Shown here: positions 27,621 through 36,766 of the stretch, one piece after another
Layout of the letters: each line of letters opens with the position of its first letter
How positions within the stretch are numbered: position 1 is the first letter of the stretch
Assembly (NCBI GenBank): GCA_021736575.1
Contig: JAIPFP010000001.1
Location: 1 to 64,000 of the forward strand
From: Pirellula sp.
GTDB lineage: Bacteria > Planctomycetota > Planctomycetia > Pirellulales > Pirellulaceae
Reading direction: 5' to 3'
Length of the DNA: 64,000 nucleotides
Notes under the pieces: model-generated
The model's input: only the letters and a program-made list of their open reading frames with translations
What the model was told of the DNA's origin: nothing
Database searches by the model: none
Translations under genes and position numbers: made by a program

Positions 27621-30227
27621 TTACTTCTTTTTCGTTCGCTTGGCTTTTCGTTGTGTCGCACTGGCTTGTGAACGCTTGCTGTTTTCGCTTGGCTGAGTCA
27701 CCGCTTCAGGCTTCTTGCCAAACAAGTTTTCCCATAATTCGGTCAGCGATTCGGGTGGCTTCGGCGCCTTTGGTTTTGGCCTGTCTTCTGTCGAACCGGC
27801 GTTGTTCGTCCGCAGTTGTTGCGGCGCAGTACCCTTGGCAAGCGCATTAAGGATGTCATTCGCGGTGTTTTCCGGCAAATCCACCATCGATGTCTTGGGC
27901 GTAAAGCGTTTGATCAAGAAACGCTCAACCAAGGACCATGTCGACGAGGTGATGAAGTAGATACAAAGGCCAGCCGGCACCTTAAAGAACAAGACTCCCA
28001 TCATGACAGTCATGACCATCATCATCTGCTGTGCCATCCGCGTTTGCTCATCCGTTGCCTTGGGCATAAGGACTTTTTGCTGAATGATGAACAACGTAAT
28101 GGTTACGATCGGAAGTATGTTCAAATACGGACCGAACCAACCTGAACCTCGACCCGCAATAAACTCAGGCATCCACGACTGCCAATCCATGAACATGTCT
28201 GGTCCAGCGAGATTGGAGCACCAATCCCAACCAGGTATCAACGGTTGCTGCCGAAGCCCAACGTCAACCGACACGCACCGATAAAGCCCAATCACGATGG
28301 GAAGCTGAATGAACGCTGGCAGGCAGCCTGCAAATTGATTGATGCCCGCTTTCTTCATCAACATCTGTTGAGCGGCCATCATCTTGCGAGGATCTTCTTT
28401 TAAGCCCTCTTTGAGTTTTGCCAAGTGAGGCTGAACCGATTGCATCTTTTGCGCATTGAGAGCCATTTTGCGACTCACAGGAAACATGCATGATCTCACC
28501 AGTACCGTCAGCATGATGATCGCGATACCGAAGTTTCCTGTTAGCCAATAGAAAGCATGCAATATCCAACCAAGTCGCTTTGCAAAGAAACCGAAAATAT
28601 GCCAACCATACTCAATGGCTTCGTCCAAATTGTATGCAGATAGAAGTTCTGGATGCTTTGGACCTGCAAAGATCTGATAATCGAGCTTCCATTCCCCTTT
28701 CGCTGGAATGGTGTTGACATCGGTTTCAAACCAGAAGCCCACGTTGGTCGCTTGTTGCTTGGACGATGGCAATTTGATTGGATCGGTAAACACAGAGTTG
28801 TGCACCGTCGCTTTGCCTCGCATCAGGTTGCTCATCGAACTCGCTTCACGCGTTCCGGGCAGCATGGCCGCCGTGAAGGATTGCGTATCCAATCCCATGT
28901 AGTTCACACTGCGTTTTGCCAGATTGTCCGCACGACCGAACAAAGGCATCTCCGGATCCGACGGAAAACTGATAGCATGCGACACAATGCTTCGGGTTGT
29001 AAAGAGCGAATGGCTTTTGAATCCATCGCCAACAATGATATCTCGGGCCCCCGCAGCATTGAAGAAAAACGGCGAGATCTTGGTAGGGTACCACCAGCCC
29101 TCCAGCGAAATGCCGTTCAATCCCTCTTGCCGAATCGAAATGCTGTGCGGTTGGTCGTCCAGGTTTCGGACAATCGTTGTGAGCTCGATGTGATGTTCGC
29201 GAACTTTGGGATCCCTGCTGTTACCCGAGGATGTCGTCGGTAGAAGTCGATATTGTTTCACTAACTCCAGGTTGGCTTTCACCCCTGAGAGTTTCAAATA
29301 CTCTTGCAAAGCGATGGTGTACTCCACGCCCATCCCTTGCTCCATGTCAAGTCGCTTTACGTTCCAATTTCCTTTAAGAGTCTTTTCGAGTCCAGTTATC
29401 GAGCGTTCCCCCTCCTCTATCGATACTTTGTCGACAGAGGCCAGCGTCGTAGCGCACGACGCGACCGGATCGTTTCCATTGACCTGCTCCCATTTAAAAT
29501 CGTCTTCGGCTCGGAGCACATCGAGCGGTCGTTCCGTCAGCGTACAGACAAAGGTGAGCAGTTTCCCGGGTGCATTGGTTTGCTCGGAATCCGCTTCCGC
29601 AGCGGATGAATCTCGCTGAATCTTGAGCTCAATAGTGCGACCCGGACCTTGGCTTCGCAAATGTCTTTCGAGCTTGAATAGCAATGGTGCACCCGACAAA
29701 TCATCCCAGCCGACAATTTTGTCCCCCACTTGGAGTCCAACCAAGGTGGCATCCTCAGTGCAAACGGCATTTGCGGCCGCCGACCCCTTGGGAACCGATT
29801 TGACATTCAACGAAACCGCAGTTTCCTCTAACGCCAAAAAACCAAGGTATCCCTCACGCTCTCGGGTTCGAAGCGATCGGTAGTCGAATCTATCTGGAAC
29901 TCTTTGCGCAACGAGTTCCATGCGTTCGATGGCCGCACCGCGATTGTCCAGCGTTACCAAAAACGGATACTTGTCGATTGCGTCCATGCTGCCCAAGGTA
30001 GACCGCTCGCGAGGCGGCTCCAACGGCAAGACGAAATTTGGATCCTCTTTGACCAGTCGTTCGGCTGTCTCTTTGGTCTCTTTGAGCTTCTTTGACTTGA
30101 CTTCTTCCGCAAGCTGGGTTTGCTTTTCTTGTTCCAAGCGTGCAAGTTCTTTGTTTCGTTGCATACTGTTGAACAGCAGAAACATCGAAACGCAGATAAG
30201 TAACCACGCAATTAATTTTCTGTCCAC
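27621..30227 (-). CDS. yidC: Membrane protein insertase YidC, long form with PDZ-like insertion
   Basis: An 868-residue insertase; typical Gram-negative YidC is 540-600. An N-terminal anchor helix (LIAWLLICVSMFLLFNSM) is followed by a coiled, charged stretch and a large periplasmic domain. Within that, residues ~135-205 look like a PDZ domain (VKSVPKGSAAA, then LVGLQVGDKIVGWDD). The C-terminal 60-kDa insertase core is intact: IIMLTVLVRSCMFPVSRKM with the groove arginine, NQFAGCLPAFIQLPIVIGLY, and the last helices. A basic, Lys/Arg-rich tail ends the protein, as in YidC forms that bind ribosomes. It is a single-gene unit. Confidence 0.95.
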   Translation of the reverse strand: MDRKLIAWLLICVSMFLLFNSMQRNKELARLEQEKQTQLAEEVKSKKLKETKETAERLVKEDPNFVLPLEPPRERSTLGSMDAIDKYPFLVTLDNRGAAIERMELVAQRVPDRFDYRSLRTREREGYLGFLALEETAVSLNVKSVPKGSAAANAVCTEDATLVGLQVGDKIVGWDDLSGAPLLFKLERHLRSQGPGRTIELKIQRDSSAAEADSEQTNAPGKLLTFVCTLTERPLDVLRAEDDFKWEQVNGNDPVASCATTLASVDKVSIEEGERSITGLEKTLKGNWNVKRLDMEQGMGVEYTIALQEYLKLSGVKANLELVKQYRLLPTTSSGNSRDPKVREHHIELTTIVRNLDDQPHSISIRQEGLNGISLEGWWYPTKISPFFFNAAGARDIIVGDGFKSHSLFTTRSIVSHAISFPSDPEMPLFGRADNLAKRSVNYMGLDTQSFTAAMLPGTREASSMSNLMRGKATVHNSVFTDPIKLPSSKQQATNVGFWFETDVNTIPAKGEWKLDYQIFAGPKHPELLSAYNLDEAIEYGWHIFGFFAKRLGWILHAFYWLTGNFGIAIIMLTVLVRSCMFPVSRKMALNAQKMQSVQPHLAKLKEGLKEDPRKMMAAQQMLMKKAGINQFAGCLPAFIQLPIVIGLYRCVSVDVGLRQQPLIPGWDWCSNLAGPDMFMDWQSWMPEFIAGRGSGWFGPYLNILPIVTITLFIIQQKVLMPKATDEQTRMAQQMMMVMTVMMGVLFFKVPAGLCIYFITSSTWSLVERFLIKRFTPKTSMVDLPENTANDILNALAKGTAPQQLRTNNAGSTEDRPKPKAPKPPESLTELWENLFGKKPEAVTQPSENSKRSQASATQRKAKRTKKK

Positions 30228-30369
30228 TAATCGGTCGCTCGCCTAAGAGGGCATCAGTTCCGGAATTAACATTAAGTCCAGAATTGTCAGCAACTTAGGG
30301 CGTTTTGGCTAGTGCAATTGACAGGCCAAGAATTCGGATGAAATTCGTATCATCATGCTGCGAATAGAC

Positions 30370-31746
30370 TTAGAACAGTTCTTTGATCTCGCGGTATCCG
30401 AAGTCCACCAGCGGAAATGGCCTGCCAGCAGGGCCTGGTAAGTGGCTTTCTAGATTCAGACCCAAGGAATGAAAGATGGTTGCGACTACCTCGGGCGGCT
30501 CAGTCGGTCGATCTACCGGTACAGCCCCGATTGGATCGCTAGCGCCTACAATGCGTCCTCCCTGCACACCGCCGCCTGCAAAATACACGGAAAAACACTG
30601 TGGCCAATGATCTCGGCCACCCGCTGGGTTGACCTTGGGTGTGCGTCCAAACTCTGCCAAATTGCAAACCATGGTATCGTCCAGCATTCCTCGCTGGTGC
30701 AAATCCTCGATCAATGCCGAATAGCCTTGGTCATACATCGGAGCCACCACATTCTTCATGCCTTCGATCGAGGTGAAGGGTTTGCTGCCGTGAATATCCC
30801 AACTGATCTCATCGAAAACGGTCAGAAACGTGTTGATCGTTACGAACCGCACGCCCGCTTCCACCAGTCGTCGCGCAAGCAAACAACATTGGCCGAATCG
30901 GTGCATTCCATATCGTTCGCGGACCGACTGGGGCTCTTTGCTCAAGTCAAAAGCGTTCCGAGCTTCAGGACTGGTCATGAGACGATAGGCCGATTGGAAG
31001 TTATCGTCCATCATCTTTGCGGATTCGCTCGCTTCGAAATTTTTAACCGTGGAGTCGACCACATCACGCATGCGGCGTCGACGATCGATACGGGCCGTGC
31101 CTATGGAGTCTGGAGGCAAAAGGTCCGGTACCTTAAAGTCCTTTTTGGATGGGTCCGCCATGAGCGCAAACGGATCCTGCGCCTTGCCCAAAAAGCCTCC
31201 AGCTTGACCGTTCGGTAAGTTGCCACCACCACGCCCCATTGTCTCCGGCAACACCACATGCGGAGGCAGATCCGATCGGCGCCCAAGCATATAGCTGGCA
31301 ACCGATCCAACGTGCGGCGTATTGACACCACCAGCAAATTGCCTACCCGTTTGCATAATCTGCCAGCCAGCGTCGTGAACCGCTGCACCTCGATGGAAAC
31401 ACGAACGCACAATCGAAAACTTGTCCGCAACTTTCGCATGCAGAGGAAGTATCTCGGAAATCTGAACCCCGCTCGCATTAGTCGGAATTGGCTGAAACGG
31501 GCCGCGAATTTCCGATGGTGCATCCGGCTTCATGTCGAACGTGTCGAGCTGGCTCGGTGCGCCAAGATTGAAGATCATAATGGCGGACCGTTTGCTCTTG
31601 CTTGGGTCGACCTTGCCTGCCTCCATCGCAGCAAGATACTGTGGCAATCCAAGTCCAATTGCCCCAAGCGTACCGGCTTGAAGGAAATCGCGACGGTGGA
31701 TTCCATTACAAGTTTGAGCCGACCCTTTTCCAACAAACGTTAACAT
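30370..31746 (-). CDS. DUF1501 domain-containing exported protein
   Basis: 458 residues from the ATG at 31746 (an ATG 57 bases upstream is also in frame). A Tat signal is evident: HRRDFLQAGTLGAIGLGLPQ. The body is the DUF1501 domain, an alkaline-phosphatase-like fold: SAIMIFNLGAPSQLDTFDMKP, RGAAVHDAGW, GRTPKVNPAGGRDHWP and the end VVATIFHSLGLNL. DUF1501 proteins are strongly expanded in planctomycetes and usually co-occur with DUF1549/DUF1553 cytochrome-like partners; no such partner is adjacent here. Enzyme activity is unknown. Confidence 0.93.
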   Translation of the reverse strand: MLTFVGKGSAQTCNGIHRRDFLQAGTLGAIGLGLPQYLAAMEAGKVDPSKSKRSAIMIFNLGAPSQLDTFDMKPDAPSEIRGPFQPIPTNASGVQISEILPLHAKVADKFSIVRSCFHRGAAVHDAGWQIMQTGRQFAGGVNTPHVGSVASYMLGRRSDLPPHVVLPETMGRGGGNLPNGQAGGFLGKAQDPFALMADPSKKDFKVPDLLPPDSIGTARIDRRRRMRDVVDSTVKNFEASESAKMMDDNFQSAYRLMTSPEARNAFDLSKEPQSVRERYGMHRFGQCCLLARRLVEAGVRFVTINTFLTVFDEISWDIHGSKPFTSIEGMKNVVAPMYDQGYSALIEDLHQRGMLDDTMVCNLAEFGRTPKVNPAGGRDHWPQCFSVYFAGGGVQGGRIVGASDPIGAVPVDRPTEPPEVVATIFHSLGLNLESHLPGPAGRPFPLVDFGYREIKELF

Positions 31747-31844
31747 GGCGACAACCGCTCCATTGATCCATTGATCCAGTTTAAAAAATTTATGCAGGCA
31801 CAAACGATTATAACACAGAACAGACCTTAGGCGTAAAGTCGCAA

Positions 31845-31973
31845 GACACAGCCGACAAACGGTACAACAGGCACGCTCTGCCGTGCCGTTCGCAGTCCAG
31901 CTTTTGCCAGGATTCTAGGTGGACGGCACATGCAATGTGCCGACCTACTACTTTGACTTTTGCCGGCTGTGTC
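31845..31973. mobile_element. MITE-like element, copy A (129 bp)
   Basis: Bounded by inverted terminal repeats GACACAGCCGACAAA (left) and TTTTGCCGGCTGTGTC (right), matching at 14-15 positions. The inner sequence includes smaller palindromes (GGCACG..CGTGCC; CGGCACATGCAATGTGCCG). A second copy lies inverted at 50,686-50,807 with strong identity across its length. No transposase is encoded and I see no clear target duplication. It ends 3 bp from the stop codon of the TIGR03790 gene. Confidence 0.75.
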
Positions 31974-31976
31974 TAG

Positions 31977-34121
31977 CTAGGGTTCGATCAGGACCTCCAA
32001 CGGAAGGCTTTGGATCTCTCTCCCGTCGGCCCCAGTTCGCATCGCTTGTAGACGCACTGGGCCCAAACCCAGTTGGTACGTCGACAACTCCAACGTCGAA
32101 CTCCCGGGTGCAATCGTCCCAACAACCTCTGCATCATGCAAAATGCGAACTTCACTGGTGGATTCGTTGTTTTCAACGGCTAGCGATAATGACTTTCTCT
32201 CGGTAAACCGCCATTTCGCCGGTCCCTTGAGCACCAACTGGTCTTTCGCCTCTCCGCAAGAAACCCAAAATGATTTTTCGAATCGATTCTCAAGAGGTTT
32301 GCCAGCCAAGGCTACCAACCTGACTTCGTGAGCACCGGCCTCCGATGGATTAAATAGGATTTGAAGCTGTGAGTCGAATGGTGTTTGTCTCCTGAGCACG
32401 CCATCCATGATCCATTGTAACAACTCGGGCTCCGTGGATTGCTCGGATGTATCGACGTCCAGTGACACTCGCAGGGGTTGCTTATCCGATACGAAAGGGC
32501 TGGATGCCGTAGCCGCAAATCGAGGCGGCTTGCAGTACGGTTGGCACAACGGGTCGCCAACGATGAGCAATTGATACGGACAAGTTACCGAGCTATAGAA
32601 CGCTTCCGCGGCCGTAAGCCCATCGACGTAATGGACATGTATCATTGGGTGCGGAAACTTGTTTTGAATGGAGTATGGCTCGGTGACCGCTCCACTGCTG
32701 GCTGCGGCTCCGAATCGCAAAAATTCGGTCGCTTTGGTCTGGGAGTTGGTCGTCATGGCACCTCCCAAGCTGGTGAGGTTGTCTGCAATGGCACCAGGAA
32801 GGAATGCGCAGCCACTTTTGGACCAAGAAAAATCCGGTGTACCGATCATCAGCCCTGAACACTTCTCGCCTTTTGGGGGCAATACTCCGTCGACAACGCG
32901 AGCCTTCATGCCGCGAGCGTTTAGATTGCGTATCGCCAGTTCAAAGTTACCTTGACGCGACGTAGTCCGTACGTCAGCCGTCTTGGTGTAAATGAAGGAA
33001 CCCTGCGGGTAAGTATAGTCTGCACCAATAGACGTCTGAAGATTTCGAAGCGATTCGGGCCTCGTGTTTCCCAGATCGCGAGTGACGGCAAGTACCATGG
33101 ACATTAAATACGAAACACCATATTTGGGATCTTTAACTCCTAGCGTATTGGCCGTGTAGTAAGTTCGTGAGTCGAATCCACGGCTTGGAAGATATTCGAA
33201 CGGTTGGTCTATGCAACGTTTGATGATCCGCTGAAAGTCTTTGTTCTCCTTGAGAGACGCGAAGGAAGGATCGTTCATGATTTGATCGCGGTAGGACCAG
33301 CCAGCTCGAATCGCTTGCTCGATCCGTTTGATCGCGACCGCTTCATTGCCTGCGAGTGCCCACTGCTGAGCGGACAAAACCAGCATCGGATAAGTCAGCT
33401 CTTTGTCGATGGGCAGCATGAGAGATTCGATGAATTTGGCCGCCTCCTCGTGTTGTGACGCTTTGATAAGTTCTGCCAGTTCTTTTGCTTGTTCCTCCGA
33501 ACCGATGAGCGGTGACAGGAGTCTCGCAGCGGGTCGGGCAGCGAAAAGATTGCTTTCGAATCCTATGTACCCTGGGTTTTTGGCCAGCACCATTCGAAAG
33601 AGATAGGTAAGGCCGTTGATGGAGCCAACGGGAGTCAAGTAAGGGGACTTGTTTTCAACGGCTGCGATATCGGACTGGATATCGATTGCGGTCGGAAAGT
33701 CGGCCGAGTAGGCGATTCCTTGAATATGCTTGGCAAGGCCTCTCGATTCGATTTCTTTGAGAATCGGTATCAATATCAGTTCGCGAAACTGGTCGACGGT
33801 GATTTGATCCGAGTTTGGGACATTCGACAAAACGATGACATTGCGGCTTGGGATGTTTCGCTCGACAGAATAATGATTGGCGACCGTACGGGAATTAAGG
33901 GAATCCGCGTTTACGACGACTACCCAGTTGCTGGCGGACGCCCCTGCCCAACATTTTTCTGAGGGGATGCAGGCGAGAGCCACAAGAATTGGCAAAAAAA
34001 GAAAGTGGACGAAACGGGGGCTATTAACCGAACAATGGAGCAATCCCTTATGGTTTGGGAGTTTGTTTAGGCCGAAAAGCGAATCGCGAGAAAAAAGAAC
34101 CATTCGACCGAACCCCTTCAA
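31977..34121 (-). CDS. TIGR03790-type exported protein with TPR-like segment
   Basis: A 714-residue protein. A signal peptide lies at about residues 38-60 (FVHFLFLPILVALACIPS), so the true start may be a later ATG/GTG. Residues ~65-150 show the TIGR03790 signature: WVVVVNADSLNSRTVANHYSVERNIPSRNVIVL, GIAYSADFP, and later CSGLMIGTPDF, PHPMIHVHYVDGLTAAEAFY and LLIVGDPLCQPYC. A TPR-like block (AQQWALAGNEAVAIKRIEQAIRAGW) is inserted near 255-320. The C-terminal ~170 residues look like Ig/beta-sandwich domains. Function is unestablished; the family is frequent in planctomycetes and other environmental bacteria. The 3' end abuts the MITE-like element. Confidence 0.8.
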   Translation of the reverse strand: MKGFGRMVLFSRDSLFGLNKLPNHKGLLHCSVNSPRFVHFLFLPILVALACIPSEKCWAGASASNWVVVVNADSLNSRTVANHYSVERNIPSRNVIVLSNVPNSDQITVDQFRELILIPILKEIESRGLAKHIQGIAYSADFPTAIDIQSDIAAVENKSPYLTPVGSINGLTYLFRMVLAKNPGYIGFESNLFAARPAARLLSPLIGSEEQAKELAELIKASQHEEAAKFIESLMLPIDKELTYPMLVLSAQQWALAGNEAVAIKRIEQAIRAGWSYRDQIMNDPSFASLKENKDFQRIIKRCIDQPFEYLPSRGFDSRTYYTANTLGVKDPKYGVSYLMSMVLAVTRDLGNTRPESLRNLQTSIGADYTYPQGSFIYTKTADVRTTSRQGNFELAIRNLNARGMKARVVDGVLPPKGEKCSGLMIGTPDFSWSKSGCAFLPGAIADNLTSLGGAMTTNSQTKATEFLRFGAAASSGAVTEPYSIQNKFPHPMIHVHYVDGLTAAEAFYSSVTCPYQLLIVGDPLCQPYCKPPRFAATASSPFVSDKQPLRVSLDVDTSEQSTEPELLQWIMDGVLRRQTPFDSQLQILFNPSEAGAHEVRLVALAGKPLENRFEKSFWVSCGEAKDQLVLKGPAKWRFTERKSLSLAVENNESTSEVRILHDAEVVGTIAPGSSTLELSTYQLGLGPVRLQAMRTGADGREIQSLPLEVLIEP

Positions 34122-34213
34122 AAATTTGGTGACCTTGATACCATCATGTTAAGCACAGCAGTGGAATTTCGGTATCGCCCAAGGGTGAGTCGTTTGGAAA
34201 CTTGTGAAAAATT

Positions 34214-34286
34214 GAGAGCGTAGCTCAGTCGGTAGAGCAAAGGACTTTTAATCCTTGGGTCGAGAGTTCAAGTCTCTCCGCTCTCA
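34214..34286 (+). tRNA. tRNA-Lys(UUU)
   Basis: A 73-nt cloverleaf: acceptor GAGAGCG / CGCTCTC with discriminator A, D arm GCTCAGTCGGTAGAGC, anticodon stem AAGGA / TCCTT with loop CTTTTAA (anticodon TTT), and T arm with GTTCAAGTC. CCA is not encoded. Confidence 0.95.
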
Positions 34287-34293
34287 TTTCGCC

Positions 34294-34341
34294 AAAACCC
34301 TGGTTTTTCAAGGTTTTTCCTTGAGAATCCAGGGTTTTTTT
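34294..34341 (+). terminator. Intrinsic terminator after tRNA-Lys
   Basis: AAAACCCTGG (34294-34303) pairs with CCAGGGTTTT (34329-34338), with an inner CAAGG/CCTTG stem, and is followed by a T-run. It lies 8 bp after the tRNA. Confidence 0.85.
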
Positions 34342-34542
34342 ATGCCCAAATCGAGCGATTCGAATTGTCTCACTATAGCGTCCTCTCGCACCTTGTTGCG
34401 TGCCTTCGTTCAAACCAACGTCGATACGCAGTACTTCATTGAATAATCCAATCCTGTTGCGTAATTCTCTTCCAGACACATCCGAGCTTGATTTCCGAAG
34501 TCGACTGTTGCCAGTACAACGTGGAAATCCGAAGCTGGATGT

Positions 34543-34790
34543 TTATCGCTGTTCGCGCAGCGACTCATATGGATTCACGAATGGGACTGCAAACTGTTTG
34601 CAAACATCAGGAAGCTTGATGTTGTTTTTTGACTCTGGAGACGATACTTCGTAACTGCAAACTGAATAGCCGTTCACCTTTGCGTAGGCGACCAACCATC
34701 CATCTGCGCTTGAAGCGAAATGGGATTGTGCTGCCGATGAGCACGAATAAAAGTATCTGCATCCAAGAGGTACTTGAGCTTATCAGTCAT
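34543..34790 (-). pseudogene. DUF4411 PIN-domain gene, internally deleted and frameshifted
   Basis: The gene starts at 34790 with an ATGA overlap to the upstream metallopeptidase gene. It reads MTDKLKYLLDADTFIRAHRQH, the exact N-terminus typical of DUF4411, but after ~27 residues the middle of the protein (roughly half) is missing. The C-terminal part continues in another frame as DGWLVAYAKVNGYSV, then KLPDVCKQFAVPFVNPYESL, to a stop at 34543. Intact members are ~160-170 residues and pair with ImmA/IrrE-type genes like the one here. The toxin is therefore dead. The region 34342-34542 shows no gene. Confidence 0.85.
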
Positions 34791-35935
34791 TGGCTATCCT
34801 GAGTCTTCAGGAATGCGACGTACTTGTCGAATGTACTACCGTACAATCTCGTTAGGTCATAGGCTTGCTGATAGGACATTCGCCCCATTTCCGCTGCAGC
34901 AATGACAGCCTTTCCGAATCGACGACCAAGCCTTGCATTTTGAGTCAAGTAGAAATTCCCACCCGATTTTTTGTGTTTGCCAATTCGATTTAGTTCGTCC
35001 ATGTAGGATTGGTAGAACCGGAAGAATGCGTCGGCATTGATAAGTCTCAAATCTTTGGCGCGCCGAGCAACAACGATTGGACTCACTTTAAATCGGCTGG
35101 CAAGCGACTGAAATGGCTTTGGTTTACTTTCAACGGTCGTCCAAATGGCTCGCAACTTAGCTTCTGGCACAAGAAATTCAGCGGCAACGCGATTGCAAAA
35201 CTTTTCGACAACTTCTGGACCTGGTTGAAGCAAAGGTAGATTGACCAGTGCATCTTCGCCGATCCAAATGTGAGCTAGTTCATGAACTAGCGTGAACATT
35301 TGGGCTGCTTTGCTATCGGCACCGTTTACAAAAATCAAGGGAACGATCGGGTCGCTCAAAACAAAACCACGAAATTCTTCGGGATTCAGTGCACAATTAG
35401 TGCTGTTTCCAACGACTCCATTGACAAAAACCAGTATGCCGGCAGCTTCGATTTTCTTGATCAGAAACCGCAACGCCTCTTCCCAGGTTGTAGTTCTGGA
35501 TGCCCAGTCAGATTCGAGGTTTAGCCATCGGGAAATACTTTCAACCGTCTCCTCTAAGGAACTGTTTATGCTCTCCGAATTCACAAACGGTAATGCGACA
35601 TGTCCTTCGTCAATCAAAAATTCTCGCATCCAAGATTGCCGGCGCATCATGTCTTGAACTGTTTCAATCAGGTTCGGACTTGGTCGTCTGACGCCCTTGT
35701 CTTGCATCGTGCGATAGTCATGGATTGGTAGCTTCTCAACGGGAGGTGCGTCGAGGAATAGGTAACCAAAGGGAACCATGGCTTTCTTCGCAAATGCTTC
35801 AAGCTTAACGAAGGTTGGCTGTTTCTCATCCTTTATCCATTCGGAGACTGCGGCTGGAAAATCCGACAACGACATTCCAGACCGGTCAACAGCCCAGCGT
35901 ATCATTTCGGGTTTTATTGGAACAACGTTTGCCAT
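34787..35935 (-). CDS. ImmA/IrrE family metallo-endopeptidase (antitoxin-type partner of DUF4411)
   Basis: A 382-residue COG2856-type protein. The N-terminal ~60 residues (MIRWAVDRSGMSLSDF, KQPTFVKLEAFAKKAMVPFGYLFLD) form a degenerate XRE-like helix-turn-helix. The peptidase domain carries the zinc motif HELAH (His218-Glu219-...-His222) followed by the family motif CNRVAAEFLVP. Such proteins cleave repressors (ImmA) or act as the antitoxin of COG2856/DUF4411 toxin pairs. Here its toxin partner, overlapping by 4 bases downstream, is deleted, so this gene survives as an orphan. It appears full length. Confidence 0.88.
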   Translation of the reverse strand: MANVVPIKPEMIRWAVDRSGMSLSDFPAAVSEWIKDEKQPTFVKLEAFAKKAMVPFGYLFLDAPPVEKLPIHDYRTMQDKGVRRPSPNLIETVQDMMRRQSWMREFLIDEGHVALPFVNSESINSSLEETVESISRWLNLESDWASRTTTWEEALRFLIKKIEAAGILVFVNGVVGNSTNCALNPEEFRGFVLSDPIVPLIFVNGADSKAAQMFTLVHELAHIWIGEDALVNLPLLQPGPEVVEKFCNRVAAEFLVPEAKLRAIWTTVESKPKPFQSLASRFKVSPIVVARRAKDLRLINADAFFRFYQSYMDELNRIGKHKKSGGNFYLTQNARLGRRFGKAVIAAAEMGRMSYQQAYDLTRLYGSTFDKYVAFLKTQDSQ

Positions 35936-36045
35936 GGATCTGGAAATCGATTTTTCGGCGCAAAAAGACTATAGCCTTATGATCAGGAATCTATTCTAAC
36001 ATCCGTCTTTCGCTGGGCCGACCTCAGTTTTTCCTGGTTTCTGAG

Positions 36046-36264
36046 TTACGTCTGAAATTGATTTGGAAAGTCGGGGAGCGAGCCAAAGAATTCGACTGCC
36101 GTTCGGTTGTTGTTGTCTATTGGACTTTCGGATTCCGCCGGCGCGGACGTCAGTGGCACACTGTCCATTGCCAAGAAGATAACTTCGGTTTTTCGATTGC
36201 GCAATTCTGGCGGGACTTCAATCACGTCGGCAAGATGCTCATGAATTTGTCGAATAGCGATCAT
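36046..36264 (-). CDS. Orphan antitoxin-like small protein
   Basis: 72 residues beginning MIAIRQIHEHLADVIEVPPELRNRKTEVIFL, a pattern typical of small antitoxins (DUF2281-like) that precede PIN toxins: an N-terminal beta strand, then VPPELR and a short strand. The C-terminus, which normally grips the toxin, is variable. A GGAGAG ribosome site lies 7 bases upstream of the ATG at 36264. No toxin gene follows: the ~110 bp down to the metallopeptidase gene contain nothing coding. It is therefore an orphan or a fragment of a decayed pair. Confidence 0.55.
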   Translation of the reverse strand: MIAIRQIHEHLADVIEVPPELRNRKTEVIFLAMDSVPLTSAPAESESPIDNNNRTAVEFFGSLPDFPNQFQT

Positions 36265-36316
36265 AGGAAATCTCTCCGTGGACTCGTTATTGTTGCGTTA
36301 GAACGTTTGTGGAGTG

Positions 36317-36766
36317 TCATTCCTCATCATCTTCTTCATCTTCGTCTTCCGCGTCAAAGGATGGATACTGGTCAGGCTTTATTCCCGATTCGCTTTCCAC
36401 CCGGGGATAGGTAACTCCGGGCGAGGCTTGCTGGAGGCTTTTTCGCGTCTTCGATATTTTGAAAACCCACTCGTCTCCCCAATCAAACAGGTAGTACAAT
36501 GATTGTTTGTCAGGCAGTGGAAAGATGTTCTTCAAGGTTTTCGAATCGATGGACTCGTCGTCATCGTGAAAATACTGACGAGTCCGGCTTCGGTCGGTAC
36601 GTGACAAGAAGAAGCTGAAATAATGATCGTTCTCGAAGCCAACAGCCATTTGAATTGCATCGTGAAGCTGTGCTAGCGTCGAAGCTTCGTCCAACTCGAT
36701 GTTGGCGGTCCAGTCATCTTCGCAATACAAGCCACGCACGAGAGTTACTTTCACTGTCGCAATCAT
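36317..36766 (-). CDS. pRiA4b ORF-3-like protein
   Basis: A 149-residue protein of the plasmid pRiA4b ORF-3 family: WTANIELDEASTLAQLHDAIQMAVGFENDHYFSFFL, then LYYLFDWGDEWVFKI and a very acidic tail (DAEDEDEEDDEE). The family is small, soluble and of unknown function, often found on plasmids and mobile elements. Its ATG overlaps the stop of the hsdR fragment upstream by 4 bases (ATGA), so it appears to have been joined to the restriction operon where hsdR was cut. Confidence 0.8.
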   Translation of the reverse strand: MIATVKVTLVRGLYCEDDWTANIELDEASTLAQLHDAIQMAVGFENDHYFSFFLSRTDRSRTRQYFHDDDESIDSKTLKNIFPLPDKQSLYYLFDWGDEWVFKISKTRKSLQQASPGVTYPRVESESGIKPDQYPSFDAEDEDEEDDEE

